From the NCBI GenBank assembly GCA_937967375.1, contig CALCJF010000057.1, forward strand, positions 55,882 through 119,881: a stretch of 64,000 nt of DNA, read 5' to 3'. The position numbers and the translations under genes were made by a program. The notes under the pieces were generated by a model. It saw only the letters and a program-made list of their open reading frames with translations. It was not told the DNA's origin and ran no database searches. Source of the stretch: an uncultured Leucobacter sp. GTDB lineage: Bacteria > Actinomycetota > Actinomycetes > Actinomycetales > Microbacteriaceae. Below are positions 7,977 to 15,955 of the stretch, in pieces. Positions within the stretch are counted from its first letter, which is position 1; every line of letters starts with the position of its first letter.

Positions 7977-8491
7977 GCGCGGGCGGGCGAGTGGCAGCCG
8001 ACGGCATCGTTGCCCTGCCAGCCGACGCCGAGTCGTTTGCTCCCTTCGGTCGCGTCTTCAAGATGCGTGGCGACGAGCAGCAGGGCCTCGTCGCCACCGA
8101 GGGCCTCGGTTGGAGCGACGCCTACACCGCAGACCCCATCACGCGTGAGACTCCGAGCCTCGGCATGACAGTCACACCCGGCCTGCCCTACGAGTGCACG
8201 CAGATGGAGCGGCACCGCAACGTCGAAGAGGCTCTCATGCCCGGCGCAGATGCGCTCGTGCTCGCGGTCGCAGAAGCGAGCGAGAGCGCCCCACCGCGCG
8301 CCGAGAACGTGCGTGCCTTCATCATCGAGCCCGGCACTGTCGTGGTGCTGCACCCGGGCGTCTGGCACGACGCGTGCAGGGGCGTGGCAGGGCCGACCGC
8401 TTACTACTGGCTGGCCTCGTGCGTCGACTCGGGCTCGTCTCCGTGGACCCAGCTCGAGGGTGGCCCCGTGAAAGTGGAGGTCGCAGCGTGA
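7973..8491 (+). CDS. Ureidoglycolate lyase-like cupin protein
   Basis: A 172 aa protein resembling the AllA family of ureidoglycolate lyases. The diagnostic C-terminal region contains AFIIEPGTVVVLHPGVWHDA, and MERHRNVEEALMP supplies the usual histidine and Glu positions. The length fits AllA (about 160-170). The GTG start overlaps the upstream stop by GTGA. No allantoin or urate genes accompany it, so the true substrate may be a related ureido, amino or hydroxy acid adduct rather than ureidoglycolate. The family is well supported; the reaction here is open. Confidence 0.78.
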   Translation: MSAGGRVAADGIVALPADAESFAPFGRVFKMRGDEQQGLVATEGLGWSDAYTADPITRETPSLGMTVTPGLPYECTQMERHRNVEEALMPGADALVLAVAEASESAPPRAENVRAFIIEPGTVVVLHPGVWHDACRGVAGPTAYYWLASCVDSGSSPWTQLEGGPVKVEVAA

Positions 8492-9435
8492 ATGCCGCCT
8501 TTGCGCCTGCCGTGTTCATCGGCGACGTTGCGCTCGACGAGTACTTCTCGGCGAGCGAGTGGGTGCGCCCCGGAAACAAGGCACTCATCGAGACCCTTGC
8601 CAGCTACGTCGGCGGCAGCATCGCGAATGCCGCGCGCGTACATGCCAAGCTCGGCGGCGACACGGAGTTCATTTCACTTCTCAACCGTGGCGCGCTGACC
8701 GCGCGAATCCTTGAGACGCTCGCAGAAGAACACGTCGGCGCAGAGCACATGCTCTACGACGACGAGGTCGGCGACCAGCGCAACTTCATCTTTCTGGTCG
8801 AGGGTGAGCACGTCGTGCTGACACCCGACGTTGATGAGCGTCCCATGCGCCTGTCAGCGGCCTCGCTCGATGCACTCGCAAGCCCGGGTTACCTGTACAC
8901 GACGTTGGATCGCGCCGCGCGCCTGCGAAGTGGCGAGCTCGGCGCGGCCCAGGTGCTCCAGGTGCTGCGCGACGCCGGCCGCCGCGTAGTCTTCGATCTC
9001 GATGTCGACGGTCTGCGCGAGGGCGACACCGAGTTGCTTCGCGGGGCGCACCTCGTGATGATGAACGATCGCGGCTTCGAGCACTCGTTCGGCGCACACG
9101 GCACAGACGCCGAGGTGCGAGCCTGGCTCCGATCCGAGGGCATCGATGTGCTGCTGCGGTCGCAGGCGGCTGCGGGTGCGACGACCTACACGCTCGACAA
9201 GACGATCACGACCCCCGGCTACGAGGTGCCCGTCGTAGACGTCACCGGGGCGGGGGACACCCTCGGGGGTGCGCTCGTCTGGGCGCTCGGCTCGGGCATT
9301 GCACTTGAACATGCCGTGCAATTCGCAGTGGCTGCCGCATCGCGCTCGGTGATGCATATGGGGCCGACCGGCGGGGTCGCAGAGGAGACTGCGGTGCGTG
9401 GCTTCGCGGCCGAGCGCGGCATGAACCTCGCCTGA
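8488..9435 (+). CDS. PfkB family carbohydrate kinase
   Basis: A 315 aa kinase of the ribokinase/PfkB superfamily. The N-terminal sugar-site motif is GGSIANAARVHAKLGG, and the C-terminal signature DVTGAGDTLGGAL contains the catalytic Asp and the anion hole. The GTG start at 8488 overlaps the previous stop, with GGAGG at 8476-8480. It probably phosphorylates a polyol, keto-acid sugar or similar intermediate of the same pathway, using ATP in the cytoplasm. IolC, the kinase of inositol breakdown, belongs to this family, and the pairing with a xylose-isomerase-like protein and a ThDP enzyme recalls that pathway. Confidence 0.9.
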   Translation: MNAAFAPAVFIGDVALDEYFSASEWVRPGNKALIETLASYVGGSIANAARVHAKLGGDTEFISLLNRGALTARILETLAEEHVGAEHMLYDDEVGDQRNFIFLVEGEHVVLTPDVDERPMRLSAASLDALASPGYLYTTLDRAARLRSGELGAAQVLQVLRDAGRRVVFDLDVDGLREGDTELLRGAHLVMMNDRGFEHSFGAHGTDAEVRAWLRSEGIDVLLRSQAAAGATTYTLDKTITTPGYEVPVVDVTGAGDTLGGALVWALGSGIALEHAVQFAVAAASRSVMHMGPTGGVAEETAVRGFAAERGMNLA

Positions 9436-9448
9436 CGGGAGCACGGCG

Positions 9449-11065
9449 ATGAACCCAGGGCATCAATTCGACAATGCCGGGCGTGCAGTGCTGCAGACGC
9501 TTCGCTCCTACGGCATCACCACGGTGTTTGGCATTCCCGGCACGCACAACCTCGAGCTGTATCGGCCGCTTGCCGAACTCGGAATTCACGCGGTCACCAC
9601 GCGCCACGAACAGGGTGCGGGCTATGCGGCCGACGGCTGGTCGCAGCAGACGGGGCTTCCCGGAGTCGTCATCACCACTTCGGGGCCCGGCTTGCAGAAT
9701 GCAATGAGCGCGGTGGGCACGGCGTTCTGCGAGTCGCGGCCGATGATCGTGCTGTCGCCGGGGGTGGCCCTGGGCGACGAGTTCTCGGACAGGGGCACGC
9801 TTCACGAGACGAAGAACGCCACTGCGATGGCGGGTGTCGTCGCCGAGTGGTCGCGGCGCGTGCGTTCGGCCTCAGAGGCGGTCGATGCGGTGCATGACGC
9901 GTTCGAGCTGTTTCGCACGGGGCGGCCGAGGCCGGTGCACATTGAGATCCCGCTCGACGTGCTTGAAGCTCCGGCGAACGTTCCAAGGGAGGCCAGGGCG
10001 GCGAAGCCGGCCGCCGCACCGCTGCGCGGAGATGAGACAGCGCTCGCGAGTGCGGCCGCGATCCTCGCCACCTCAACCCGACCGGTAATCATCGCCGGTG
10101 GGGGAGCCTGGCAGGCGAGTGAAGAGGTCACAGCGCTCGCGGAACTGCTCGGAGCCCCAGTGCTCACCACTCTGAACGGCAAAGCGACAGTAGACGAGCG
10201 GCACCCGCTCTCGCTCGGCGCGAACCTGCGACTTGCTGCCGCGCGTGAGGTGGCTGAGGGCGCCGATGCCCTCGTGGTGCTCGGGTCCAAGCTCGGCGAG
10301 GCAGAGCTCTGGGTGCCCGCACTGCAGCCGAGGGGCCGCGTCGTACGGGTCGATATCTCAGAGACGCAGCTGCAGAAGAATCTCGCGGCTGATGTCGCGG
10401 TGCTTGGGCACGTGGCAGCGGTGGTCCCTGAGCTTCTGCGACGTCTGAGCGAAGAGTGGGCTGGCGAGGCGCGGCAGGCGGTCATGCCAGACCTGGGCGC
10501 CACACGCGCGGCATTTGCGCATGAACTGCTCGCCGGCGCACCCGCGACGGTCGAGCTGGGGCAGCGAATCGTCGACGCGCTCCCCGAAGATGCGATCGTT
10601 GCGGGCGACTCGTCGCAGATCGTCTATCTCGCGGTCGCCAATCAGCTGCGGCAATCGCAGCCGCACTCACTGCTGTACATGCCGAGTTACGCGACGCTCG
10701 GCTATGGCCTGCCCGCGGCGATCGGGGCCCGGCTTGCCGATCCGTCACGAGCCGTGGTGACGGTGATCGGCGACGGTGCGCTCATGTTCTGCGTGAACGA
10801 GCTCGCGACGGCCATTGAGCAGCGGCTCGATCTCACCATCGTCTGCGTTGACAATGGCGGCTATGCCGAAATCAAACAGAACGAGCTCGATCGCAGCATC
10901 ACCCCGATCGGCGTCGATCTCGTGCAACCCGACTGGGTGGCGCTCGCGAAGGCGTTCGGCGCCTCAGGCGTCAGCGTGTCGGCCGAAGGCGAGGTGGGCG
11001 CGGCAATCACCGAAGCCATTGCCGCGGGCGGGGTGCAACTCGTGCACGTGCGATCCAGCTGTTGA
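9449..11065 (+). CDS. ThDP-dependent acetolactate synthase/decarboxylase family enzyme
   Basis: A 538 aa enzyme with the three-domain acetolactate synthase fold. The catalytic Glu is E54 in TTRHEQGAGYAAD, the central domain runs from about 190 to 330, and the diphosphate-Mg motif starts at GDG 441-443 and ends at the Asn of VDNGGY. The family includes acetolactate synthase, AruI-type guanidino-oxopentanoate decarboxylase and IolD. The NGGYAEIKQ segment looks more like the decarboxylase branch than biosynthetic IlvB, and no IlvN or IlvC is nearby, so a catabolic role is likely. The start follows GGGAG at 9437-9441. It is the last gene of the cluster. Confidence 0.85.
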   Translation: MNPGHQFDNAGRAVLQTLRSYGITTVFGIPGTHNLELYRPLAELGIHAVTTRHEQGAGYAADGWSQQTGLPGVVITTSGPGLQNAMSAVGTAFCESRPMIVLSPGVALGDEFSDRGTLHETKNATAMAGVVAEWSRRVRSASEAVDAVHDAFELFRTGRPRPVHIEIPLDVLEAPANVPREARAAKPAAAPLRGDETALASAAAILATSTRPVIIAGGGAWQASEEVTALAELLGAPVLTTLNGKATVDERHPLSLGANLRLAAAREVAEGADALVVLGSKLGEAELWVPALQPRGRVVRVDISETQLQKNLAADVAVLGHVAAVVPELLRRLSEEWAGEARQAVMPDLGATRAAFAHELLAGAPATVELGQRIVDALPEDAIVAGDSSQIVYLAVANQLRQSQPHSLLYMPSYATLGYGLPAAIGARLADPSRAVVTVIGDGALMFCVNELATAIEQRLDLTIVCVDNGGYAEIKQNELDRSITPIGVDLVQPDWVALAKAFGASGVSVSAEGEVGAAITEAIAAGGVQLVHVRSSC

Positions 11066-11121
11066 GCGTCATGCGGTAGCCTGCCAAGAAGCGGTAGGTC
11101 GCGAGGGCGAAACGAGGAACG

Positions 11122-11709
11122 GTGCGCAGACTTCATGGGGCACGAAGGGGCGCCGTGGCACTTGCCGGGTTGATCCTCGTCGCCGGCCTGAGCGCCTGCT
11201 CACCCGCAGCGATTACTGAGATGCTCTCGAACTCCTCGCGCAGCAGCGACATCGAGTACGACGTGGCCATCGAGAACGGCACTCTGCAGCGAGGCGTCGA
11301 TGACTTGCTCGGATACTTTCAGAGCGGGCAGTGGGAGCTGCCCAGCGGTGGCAACGTGCGGCGCGCATGCGTTTCGGGCGAAGATTCGAGCCAGCGAGTC
11401 GAGAGCTATTACTTTTACGGATCCTGGTTCAGCCCCGAGACGGCCGAGCTGTCAGGAGATCGCAGGGTCGCCAGAGACGCCGTGACCGGGCTTCGATTCT
11501 GGTTGCAGCACCAAGGCTGGAGCGACGTCGTGGAGTTCGACTTCACCACTGACGTGGTCGACGTGAATGCTTTCGGCGTTGAAGCTTCGAACCCAGACGC
11601 TGGAATCGAATGGATGCAGGCCATCTACTACTACGAGGGTGACCACGGCAGGAACTACCCGCACATCGTGATCGATGTCGATAGTGAGTGCCTCGTCAGC
11701 GACCTCTGA
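11122..11709 (+). CDS. Hypothetical lipoprotein
   Basis: A 195 aa protein with a GTG start at 11122 and GAGGAA upstream. The arginine-rich N-terminus and hydrophobic stretch LAGLILVAGLSAC end in the lipobox LSAC, so it should be exported and lipid-anchored. The mature domain is acidic, with two cysteines (RRACVSG and SECLV) far apart that could pair. A domain resembling none I can name contains YYFYGSWF, LRFWLQHQGW and AIYYYEGD. It lies 56 bases after the ThDP gene but looks functionally unrelated. Confidence 0.7.
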   Translation: MRRLHGARRGAVALAGLILVAGLSACSPAAITEMLSNSSRSSDIEYDVAIENGTLQRGVDDLLGYFQSGQWELPSGGNVRRACVSGEDSSQRVESYYFYGSWFSPETAELSGDRRVARDAVTGLRFWLQHQGWSDVVEFDFTTDVVDVNAFGVEASNPDAGIEWMQAIYYYEGDHGRNYPHIVIDVDSECLVSDL

Positions 11710-11727
11710 TCTGGGCGGTGGTGCGGC

Positions 11728-12018
11728 TCAGCGCAGGGTGACGGAGTACAGCACGGCGATGAGTAGAAATAGGGGAAACGCAAACGCGAGTAGGCCTGAG
11801 ACAAGCACGGCGAGCATGCCGGGCCAACGTCTCGCCGAGCGCGCGGTGCCCACGATTGCGAGCACCAGCGACGCCAAGCCGACCAGCGCCGACGCGAACA
11901 TGAACGGCCCGAGATACCCCTCGCCGTCGATCAGCACGAACGAGAGCAGCAGCGCGCCGAGCGCCGAGAGCACATAGGCGAACCAGACGAGGGGCGAGAC
12001 CCTCGGCTTGTCGCTCAT
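11728..12018 (-). CDS. Small membrane protein, three predicted helices
   Basis: A 96 aa protein beginning MSDKPRVSP. Hydrophobic segments occupy about 9-30, 37-58 and 69-93, separated by short loops with basic residues (ARSARRW). No enzymatic motif is visible. Its ATG overlaps the stop of the phosphatase gene by ATGA, so the two are translationally coupled. It is convergent with the lipoprotein at 11122. Confidence 0.7.
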   Translation of the reverse strand: MSDKPRVSPLVWFAYVLSALGALLLSFVLIDGEGYLGPFMFASALVGLASLVLAIVGTARSARRWPGMLAVLVSGLLAFAFPLFLLIAVLYSVTLR

Positions 12019-12503
12019 GGCAGCTCCATCGCGGTCAGATGCGCCAGTAAGGCCACGCAGCTGCGCTCGATCTGCTCGAGCACTTGGGCATAGGCCCGCG
12101 CGTCTGAGTAGTAGGGGTCGAAGACGTCCGGATCGCTCGGTCGTTCGGGGTCGAACTCGGTGAGCAACCTGATGCGGTCGGGCGCGACGCCGCGACTCAA
12201 CAGAATTGCCTCGTGGCCGCGATCCAACGCAATGAGCAGGTCGTACTCGTTCACCTCGAGCTCGCTCAATTGCGAGGCCCGGTGGTGGGTGCCGTCGTAC
12301 CCTGCCGCAGCCAACGCGGCGATGGCGCGAGGATCGGCCCCCTCGCCGACGTGGTAGCCGTGCGTGCCGCTCGACATCACTTCGAAGCGATCGCCGAGGT
12401 TCGCCCGCGCCGCGAGTTCGCGGAAGATCGCCTCGCCAGTGGGGGAGCGGCAAATGTTGCCGGTACAGACGAAGCTGATGCGGAACGGTCGTGGGTCTGC
12501 CAT
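12015..12503 (-). CDS. Low molecular weight protein tyrosine phosphatase
   Basis: A 162 aa phosphatase. The P-loop VCTGNICRS near residue 13 supplies the nucleophilic Cys and the Arg, and the general acid is the Asp of FDPYY near the C-terminus. Length and motif order match bacterial and eukaryotic LMW-PTPs. The start at 12503 (MADPRPF) was chosen because it begins just before the first strand; an upstream in-frame ATG at 12554 adds an atypical extension. Such enzymes dephosphorylate BY-kinases or arginine- or tyrosine-phosphoproteins; no kinase or capsule gene is nearby, so the target is unknown. Confidence 0.93.
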   Translation of the reverse strand: MADPRPFRISFVCTGNICRSPTGEAIFRELAARANLGDRFEVMSSGTHGYHVGEGADPRAIAALAAAGYDGTHHRASQLSELEVNEYDLLIALDRGHEAILLSRGVAPDRIRLLTEFDPERPSDPDVFDPYYSDARAYAQVLEQIERSCVALLAHLTAMELP

Positions 12504-12678
12504 GAGGCCAGTCTGCCAGGGGTGAGGTGGGCTGGCGATTTTTTGAACCGGCACGCAGCCGAACGAGCAGCCGCACGAGGCCGCCTCGAGAATTTACTAC
12601 GATGGGGAAACAGGCCGTGTCAGAGATGCTTGGCTTTGATTTCTTGGGCGAGACACTGGTCACATGAGGAGAGCTGAC

Positions 12679-13146
12679 ATGAGCGAGAACACGATCTATA
12701 CGGCTACTGCACGACGTTTCATCACGGGCATTGTGGCCGGGGCGAGTGTGATCGCCGCGCTGACCGCATGCACTGCAGCCGCTCCGAATGAGGCTTCGAG
12801 CGCTTCGACCGGTGATGGCAGCGCATCGGCCGCCCCGAGTGCAAGCGGTGACGGCTTCTGCGAGGTGCTGCGGTCAGATACGACTACCGCAGCGACCGTA
12901 TTCGCAGACCCAATCTGGGACTCGTCGGGCCAGGTCGATCAAGCGAATCTCGCGGCCCGGATGCAGCTTCTCGACAAGCTCGATTCTGCTCCTGACGGTC
13001 TCGATGACGACCTAGAAATCTGGAAGGGCTTCGTCAACTCGCTGACAGCCGTAGAGACTCCGGCAGATGTCTTTGCAGCGCAGACCGACGAGGTTGACGC
13101 CGCACGCGACGCGCTGTTCGATGAGTACGTGACAAACTGCCTGTAA
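12679..13146 (+). CDS. Hypothetical lipoprotein with Ser/Ala-rich linker
   Basis: A 155 aa lipoprotein starting at ATG 12679, with GGAGAG at a good distance; the ATG at 12664 overlaps that site. The signal peptide ends with the lipobox LTAC. A flexible Ser/Ala/Gly linker of about 30 residues follows, then a small acidic domain with two cysteines (DGFCEVL and VTNCL) that may be bonded. This layout is common in actinobacterial surface lipoproteins of unknown role. Confidence 0.72.
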   Translation: MSENTIYTATARRFITGIVAGASVIAALTACTAAAPNEASSASTGDGSASAAPSASGDGFCEVLRSDTTTAATVFADPIWDSSGQVDQANLAARMQLLDKLDSAPDGLDDDLEIWKGFVNSLTAVETPADVFAAQTDEVDAARDALFDEYVTNCL

Positions 13147-13190
13147 GGGCGTGCGCAGCGCGGATCGCGCCAGGCGAGGGCGGTGTGCTG

Positions 13191-13598
13191 CTAGCGATCC
13201 TTCTTCTTGTTCGTGCCGAGCAGGCCGTTCAAGATACCTGAGAGCAGCGACAGCACGAGCGCCGCGAGCACGCCCCACCAGAAGCCGCCGATGGCGAGAC
13301 CGAAGCCTGCAAGGCCCGAGAGCCACGCGACGACCCACAGCAGAAAGCCGTTGACGATCAGCCCGAAGAGGCCGAGCGTCAGGATGTAGAGCGGGATCGA
13401 AACCACTCGCACGATTTTGCCAAGTGTGCCGTTGACGAGCCCGAAGACGAGCGCAACCAGAAGCAGCGTAATCAGGTAATCGTATTGGCCGGTGCCGATA
13501 GGCACGATCCAGATGCCATTGTCGCCGCTGCCGCCCACGATGAGCGTGGTCAACCAGAGCGCGAAAGCGCTGACGAGAACTCGAATCACGGTACGCAT
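13191..13598 (-). CDS. Phage holin superfamily IV-like membrane protein
   Basis: A 135 aa protein with four hydrophobic segments and a basic C-terminus (GTNKKKDR). It carries the pattern of the widespread holin-4-2/Mycobacterium membrane family: FGLVNGTLGKIVRVVSIPLY, LGLFGLIVNGFLLW and a glycine-rich third helix. Despite the family name these are chromosomal housekeeping membrane proteins and no phage gene is nearby. The start ATG at 13598 begins MRTVIRVLVSAF. A longer in-frame reading extending upstream is antisense to the E1alpha and E1beta genes and is not credible. Confidence 0.8.
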   Translation of the reverse strand: MRTVIRVLVSAFALWLTTLIVGGSGDNGIWIVPIGTGQYDYLITLLLVALVFGLVNGTLGKIVRVVSIPLYILTLGLFGLIVNGFLLWVVAWLSGLAGFGLAIGGFWWGVLAALVLSLLSGILNGLLGTNKKKDR

Positions 13599-13748
13599 AC
13601 TGTAAGTCTGCCACCAGAAGCTCTCGGCGTGCCGAAAGTTCCCTCCTTGCGGCTCGGAATCCGTGAGAACCACGTGAATATCCGAATGCGAACATACCCG
13701 CTCGTTACACTTGGCTGGGTGATTGCAACGACAACATTTGGTGTCGAT

Positions 13749-14900
13749 ATGACCGACCCCGAGCCGATCCGCTTTCTCGATGACGAGGGCCGATACGCTC
13801 CATCTGCAACCGCGGCCGCGTTTGCCGATGAGCTCGAGGCACTCGACCTCGACGATCTCAAGCAGTGGTATCGCGACATGGCGGCCGTTCGCGCCTTCGA
13901 TACGGAGTGCACGCACCTGCAGCGTCAGGGGCAGCTCGCGCTCTGGGCGCCGAGTGTTGGCCAGGAGGGTGGCCAGGTCGGTATCGCCCATGCGGCGCAG
14001 GCCGAGGATCACCTCTTCCCGACCTATCGAGAGCACACGGTAGCGTACGTGCGCGGCGTCGACCTCGTCGGCATCGCCGGACAGTTTCGCGGCGTCACCC
14101 ACGGTGGTTGGGACGTGACCGACCCCTCGAACGGCAACTGCCACCTCTACACGCTCGTGCTCGGCGCTCAGGCGCAGCATGCCGCGGGCTTCGCGATGGG
14201 GCAAGTGCTCGACGCGAAGCGCAAGGTGGGCAGCGACTCGCTCGCCCCGGGCGAGGCTGGCGTGCCGACGGATGCCGCCACGATCGTCTTCTACGGTGAC
14301 GGCACGACGAGCGAGGGCGATGTGAGCGAGTCGATGGTGTTCGCCTCGAGCTTCCAGTCGCCACTGCTGCACGTGATGCAGAACAACAACTGGGCTATCT
14401 CGGTGCCGGTCGCACGCCAATCGCGCACCCCGATCTACCGACGCGCTCTCGGCTTCGGCCTGCGCGCCGTGCAGATCGACGGCAACGACCCGCTCGCGGG
14501 CTACGCGGTCGCGAAGCGCTTTCTCGCAGAAGCACGCGCCGGGGGTGGCCCGGGGTACATTGAGGCGCTCACGTACCGCATGGGTGCGCACACGACGAGC
14601 GATGATCCCACTCGATACCGCGAAAGCGACGAACTCGAGAGCTGGCGCAGGCGCGACCCCATCGTGCGCTTCGAAGGCTATCTGCGTGAGCGTGGCGTCG
14701 GCGGCGACTTCTTCAAAGAGGCAGCACAGCAGGCAGACGAGATCGCAAAGACCGCGCGTGAGGGCATTCTGACGATGCCCGAGCCCGGCCCCGACGCGAT
14801 GTTCGAGCACGTGTACAGCGAACCGCACCCCCTGATGGATGCGCAGCGCGAGTGGCTCGAAGACTACGAGGCAGCGATGAACGAGGGCGGCCAGGCATGA
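13749..14900 (+). CDS. 2-oxoacid dehydrogenase E1 component, alpha subunit
   Basis: A 383 aa ThDP-binding subunit of a heterotetrameric E1. The diphosphate-Mg motif begins at GDG 183-185 (YGDGTTSEGDV) and ends NNNWAIS near 213-218. PTYREHT and YRMGAHTTSDDPTRYR, the phosphorylation-loop region of E1alpha, are conserved. It decarboxylates a 2-oxoacid and passes the acyl group to lipoyl-E2. In actinobacteria with homodimeric AceE the heteromeric E1 usually serves branched-chain oxoacids, so a BkdA role is more likely than pyruvate dehydrogenase (inference). No clear ribosome site precedes ATG 13749; in-frame starts up to 60 bases upstream are possible. Confidence 0.9.
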   Translation: MTDPEPIRFLDDEGRYAPSATAAAFADELEALDLDDLKQWYRDMAAVRAFDTECTHLQRQGQLALWAPSVGQEGGQVGIAHAAQAEDHLFPTYREHTVAYVRGVDLVGIAGQFRGVTHGGWDVTDPSNGNCHLYTLVLGAQAQHAAGFAMGQVLDAKRKVGSDSLAPGEAGVPTDAATIVFYGDGTTSEGDVSESMVFASSFQSPLLHVMQNNNWAISVPVARQSRTPIYRRALGFGLRAVQIDGNDPLAGYAVAKRFLAEARAGGGPGYIEALTYRMGAHTTSDDPTRYRESDELESWRRRDPIVRFEGYLRERGVGGDFFKEAAQQADEIAKTAREGILTMPEPGPDAMFEHVYSEPHPLMDAQREWLEDYEAAMNEGGQA

Positions 14901-15901
14901 GCGAGGCACACATTTCACTGACCGAGCGCCAGTCGCTGCCGATCTCGAAGGCCATCAACGCCGGTCTTCGCGCCGCGATGGCGGCCGACGAGCGCGTTGT
15001 GCTGATGGGCGAAGACATCGGCCCGCTCGGCGGCGTGTTTCGCGTGACCGACGGACTGCAGCGCGACTTCGGTTCTGCCCGCGTCATCGACACCCCGCTC
15101 GCCGAGGCAGGCATCGTTGGCAGCGCGATCGGGCTCGCGATGGCGGGCTACCGCCCAGTCGTCGAGATTCAGTTCGACGGCTTCGTCTTCCCCGCGTTCA
15201 ACCAGATCGTGACGCAGCTCGCGAAGCTGACGAGCCGCACGGACGGCAAGCAGTCGATGCCCGTAGTGATTCGTCTGCCCTACGGTGGCCACATCGGGGC
15301 GGTTGAGCACCATCAGGAGAGCCCCGAGGCGTACTTTGCGCACACCGCCGGCCTGAGGGTCGTGGCGCCGTCGAACGCGCACGACGCCTACTGGATGATC
15401 CAGCAGGCCATCAAGTCAGACGATCCTGTGATCTTCATGGAGCCAAAGGCGAAGTATTGGCAGAAGGGCGAGGTCGACCCGCACGCGCTCGCCGCGCCCC
15501 TGCACCGCACCGCGGTCGTGCGGGCCGGGAATGACTGCACGGTCGTCGGCTTCGGCGCGATGGTGACGACGCTGCTGCAGGCGGCCGACCTTGCGGCCTC
15601 TGAGGGCACCACGCTCGAGGTGCTCGACCTGCGCAGCATCTCACCCATCGACTACGACCCGATTCTCACCTCAGTGCAGAAGACCGGCCGCCTCGTGGTC
15701 GCGCAAGAGGCGCAGGGCAACGCGAGCGTCGGCAGCGAGATCGCCGCTACGGTTGCCGAGCGCGCTTTTTATGCGCTGCAGGCGCCGCCGCTGCGCGTCA
15801 GCGGTTTCGATGTGCCCTTCCCCCCAGCGAAGCTCGAGGGCGTCTATCTTCCTGACGCCGATCGCGTGCTCGAAGCCGTCGATCGCGCGCTGGATTACTA
15901 A
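14897..15901 (+). CDS. 2-oxoacid dehydrogenase E1 component, beta subunit
   Basis: A 334 aa transketolase-fold subunit. Landmarks are VVLMGEDIGPLGGVFRVT, VIDTPLAEAGIVGSAIGLA, PVVIRLPYGG and DLRSISPID. It completes the ThDP site with the alpha subunit and carries the conserved Glu at the aminopyrimidine ring (PLAEAG). Its ATG overlaps the alpha stop by ATGA, ensuring equal production. The sequence is closer in style to branched-chain oxoacid dehydrogenase beta than to AceE. It lies upstream of E2 with a 54-base gap that holds an AAAAGGAG site. Confidence 0.92.
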   Translation: MSEAHISLTERQSLPISKAINAGLRAAMAADERVVLMGEDIGPLGGVFRVTDGLQRDFGSARVIDTPLAEAGIVGSAIGLAMAGYRPVVEIQFDGFVFPAFNQIVTQLAKLTSRTDGKQSMPVVIRLPYGGHIGAVEHHQESPEAYFAHTAGLRVVAPSNAHDAYWMIQQAIKSDDPVIFMEPKAKYWQKGEVDPHALAAPLHRTAVVRAGNDCTVVGFGAMVTTLLQAADLAASEGTTLEVLDLRSISPIDYDPILTSVQKTGRLVVAQEAQGNASVGSEIAATVAERAFYALQAPPLRVSGFDVPFPPAKLEGVYLPDADRVLEAVDRALDY

Positions 15902-15955
15902 ACTTACGGCCAACGGGCCGGCTTTCGAGTTTCGAGAGTCAAAAGGAGAACACAG

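Noticed and set aside
9449..11065. Biosynthetic acetolactate synthase (IlvB)
   Set aside because: There is no IlvN or IlvC partner, it ends a catabolic cluster, and its ThDP-motif end differs from typical IlvB.
13191..13598. Prophage remnant based on the holin-like family name
   Set aside because: No other phage gene is present and this family is a general chromosomal membrane family in actinobacteria.
13599..14918. Long minus-strand open frame continuing upstream of the holin-like gene
   Set aside because: It is exactly antisense to E1alpha and E1beta, lacks protein-like motifs and is a product of high GC and codon bias.
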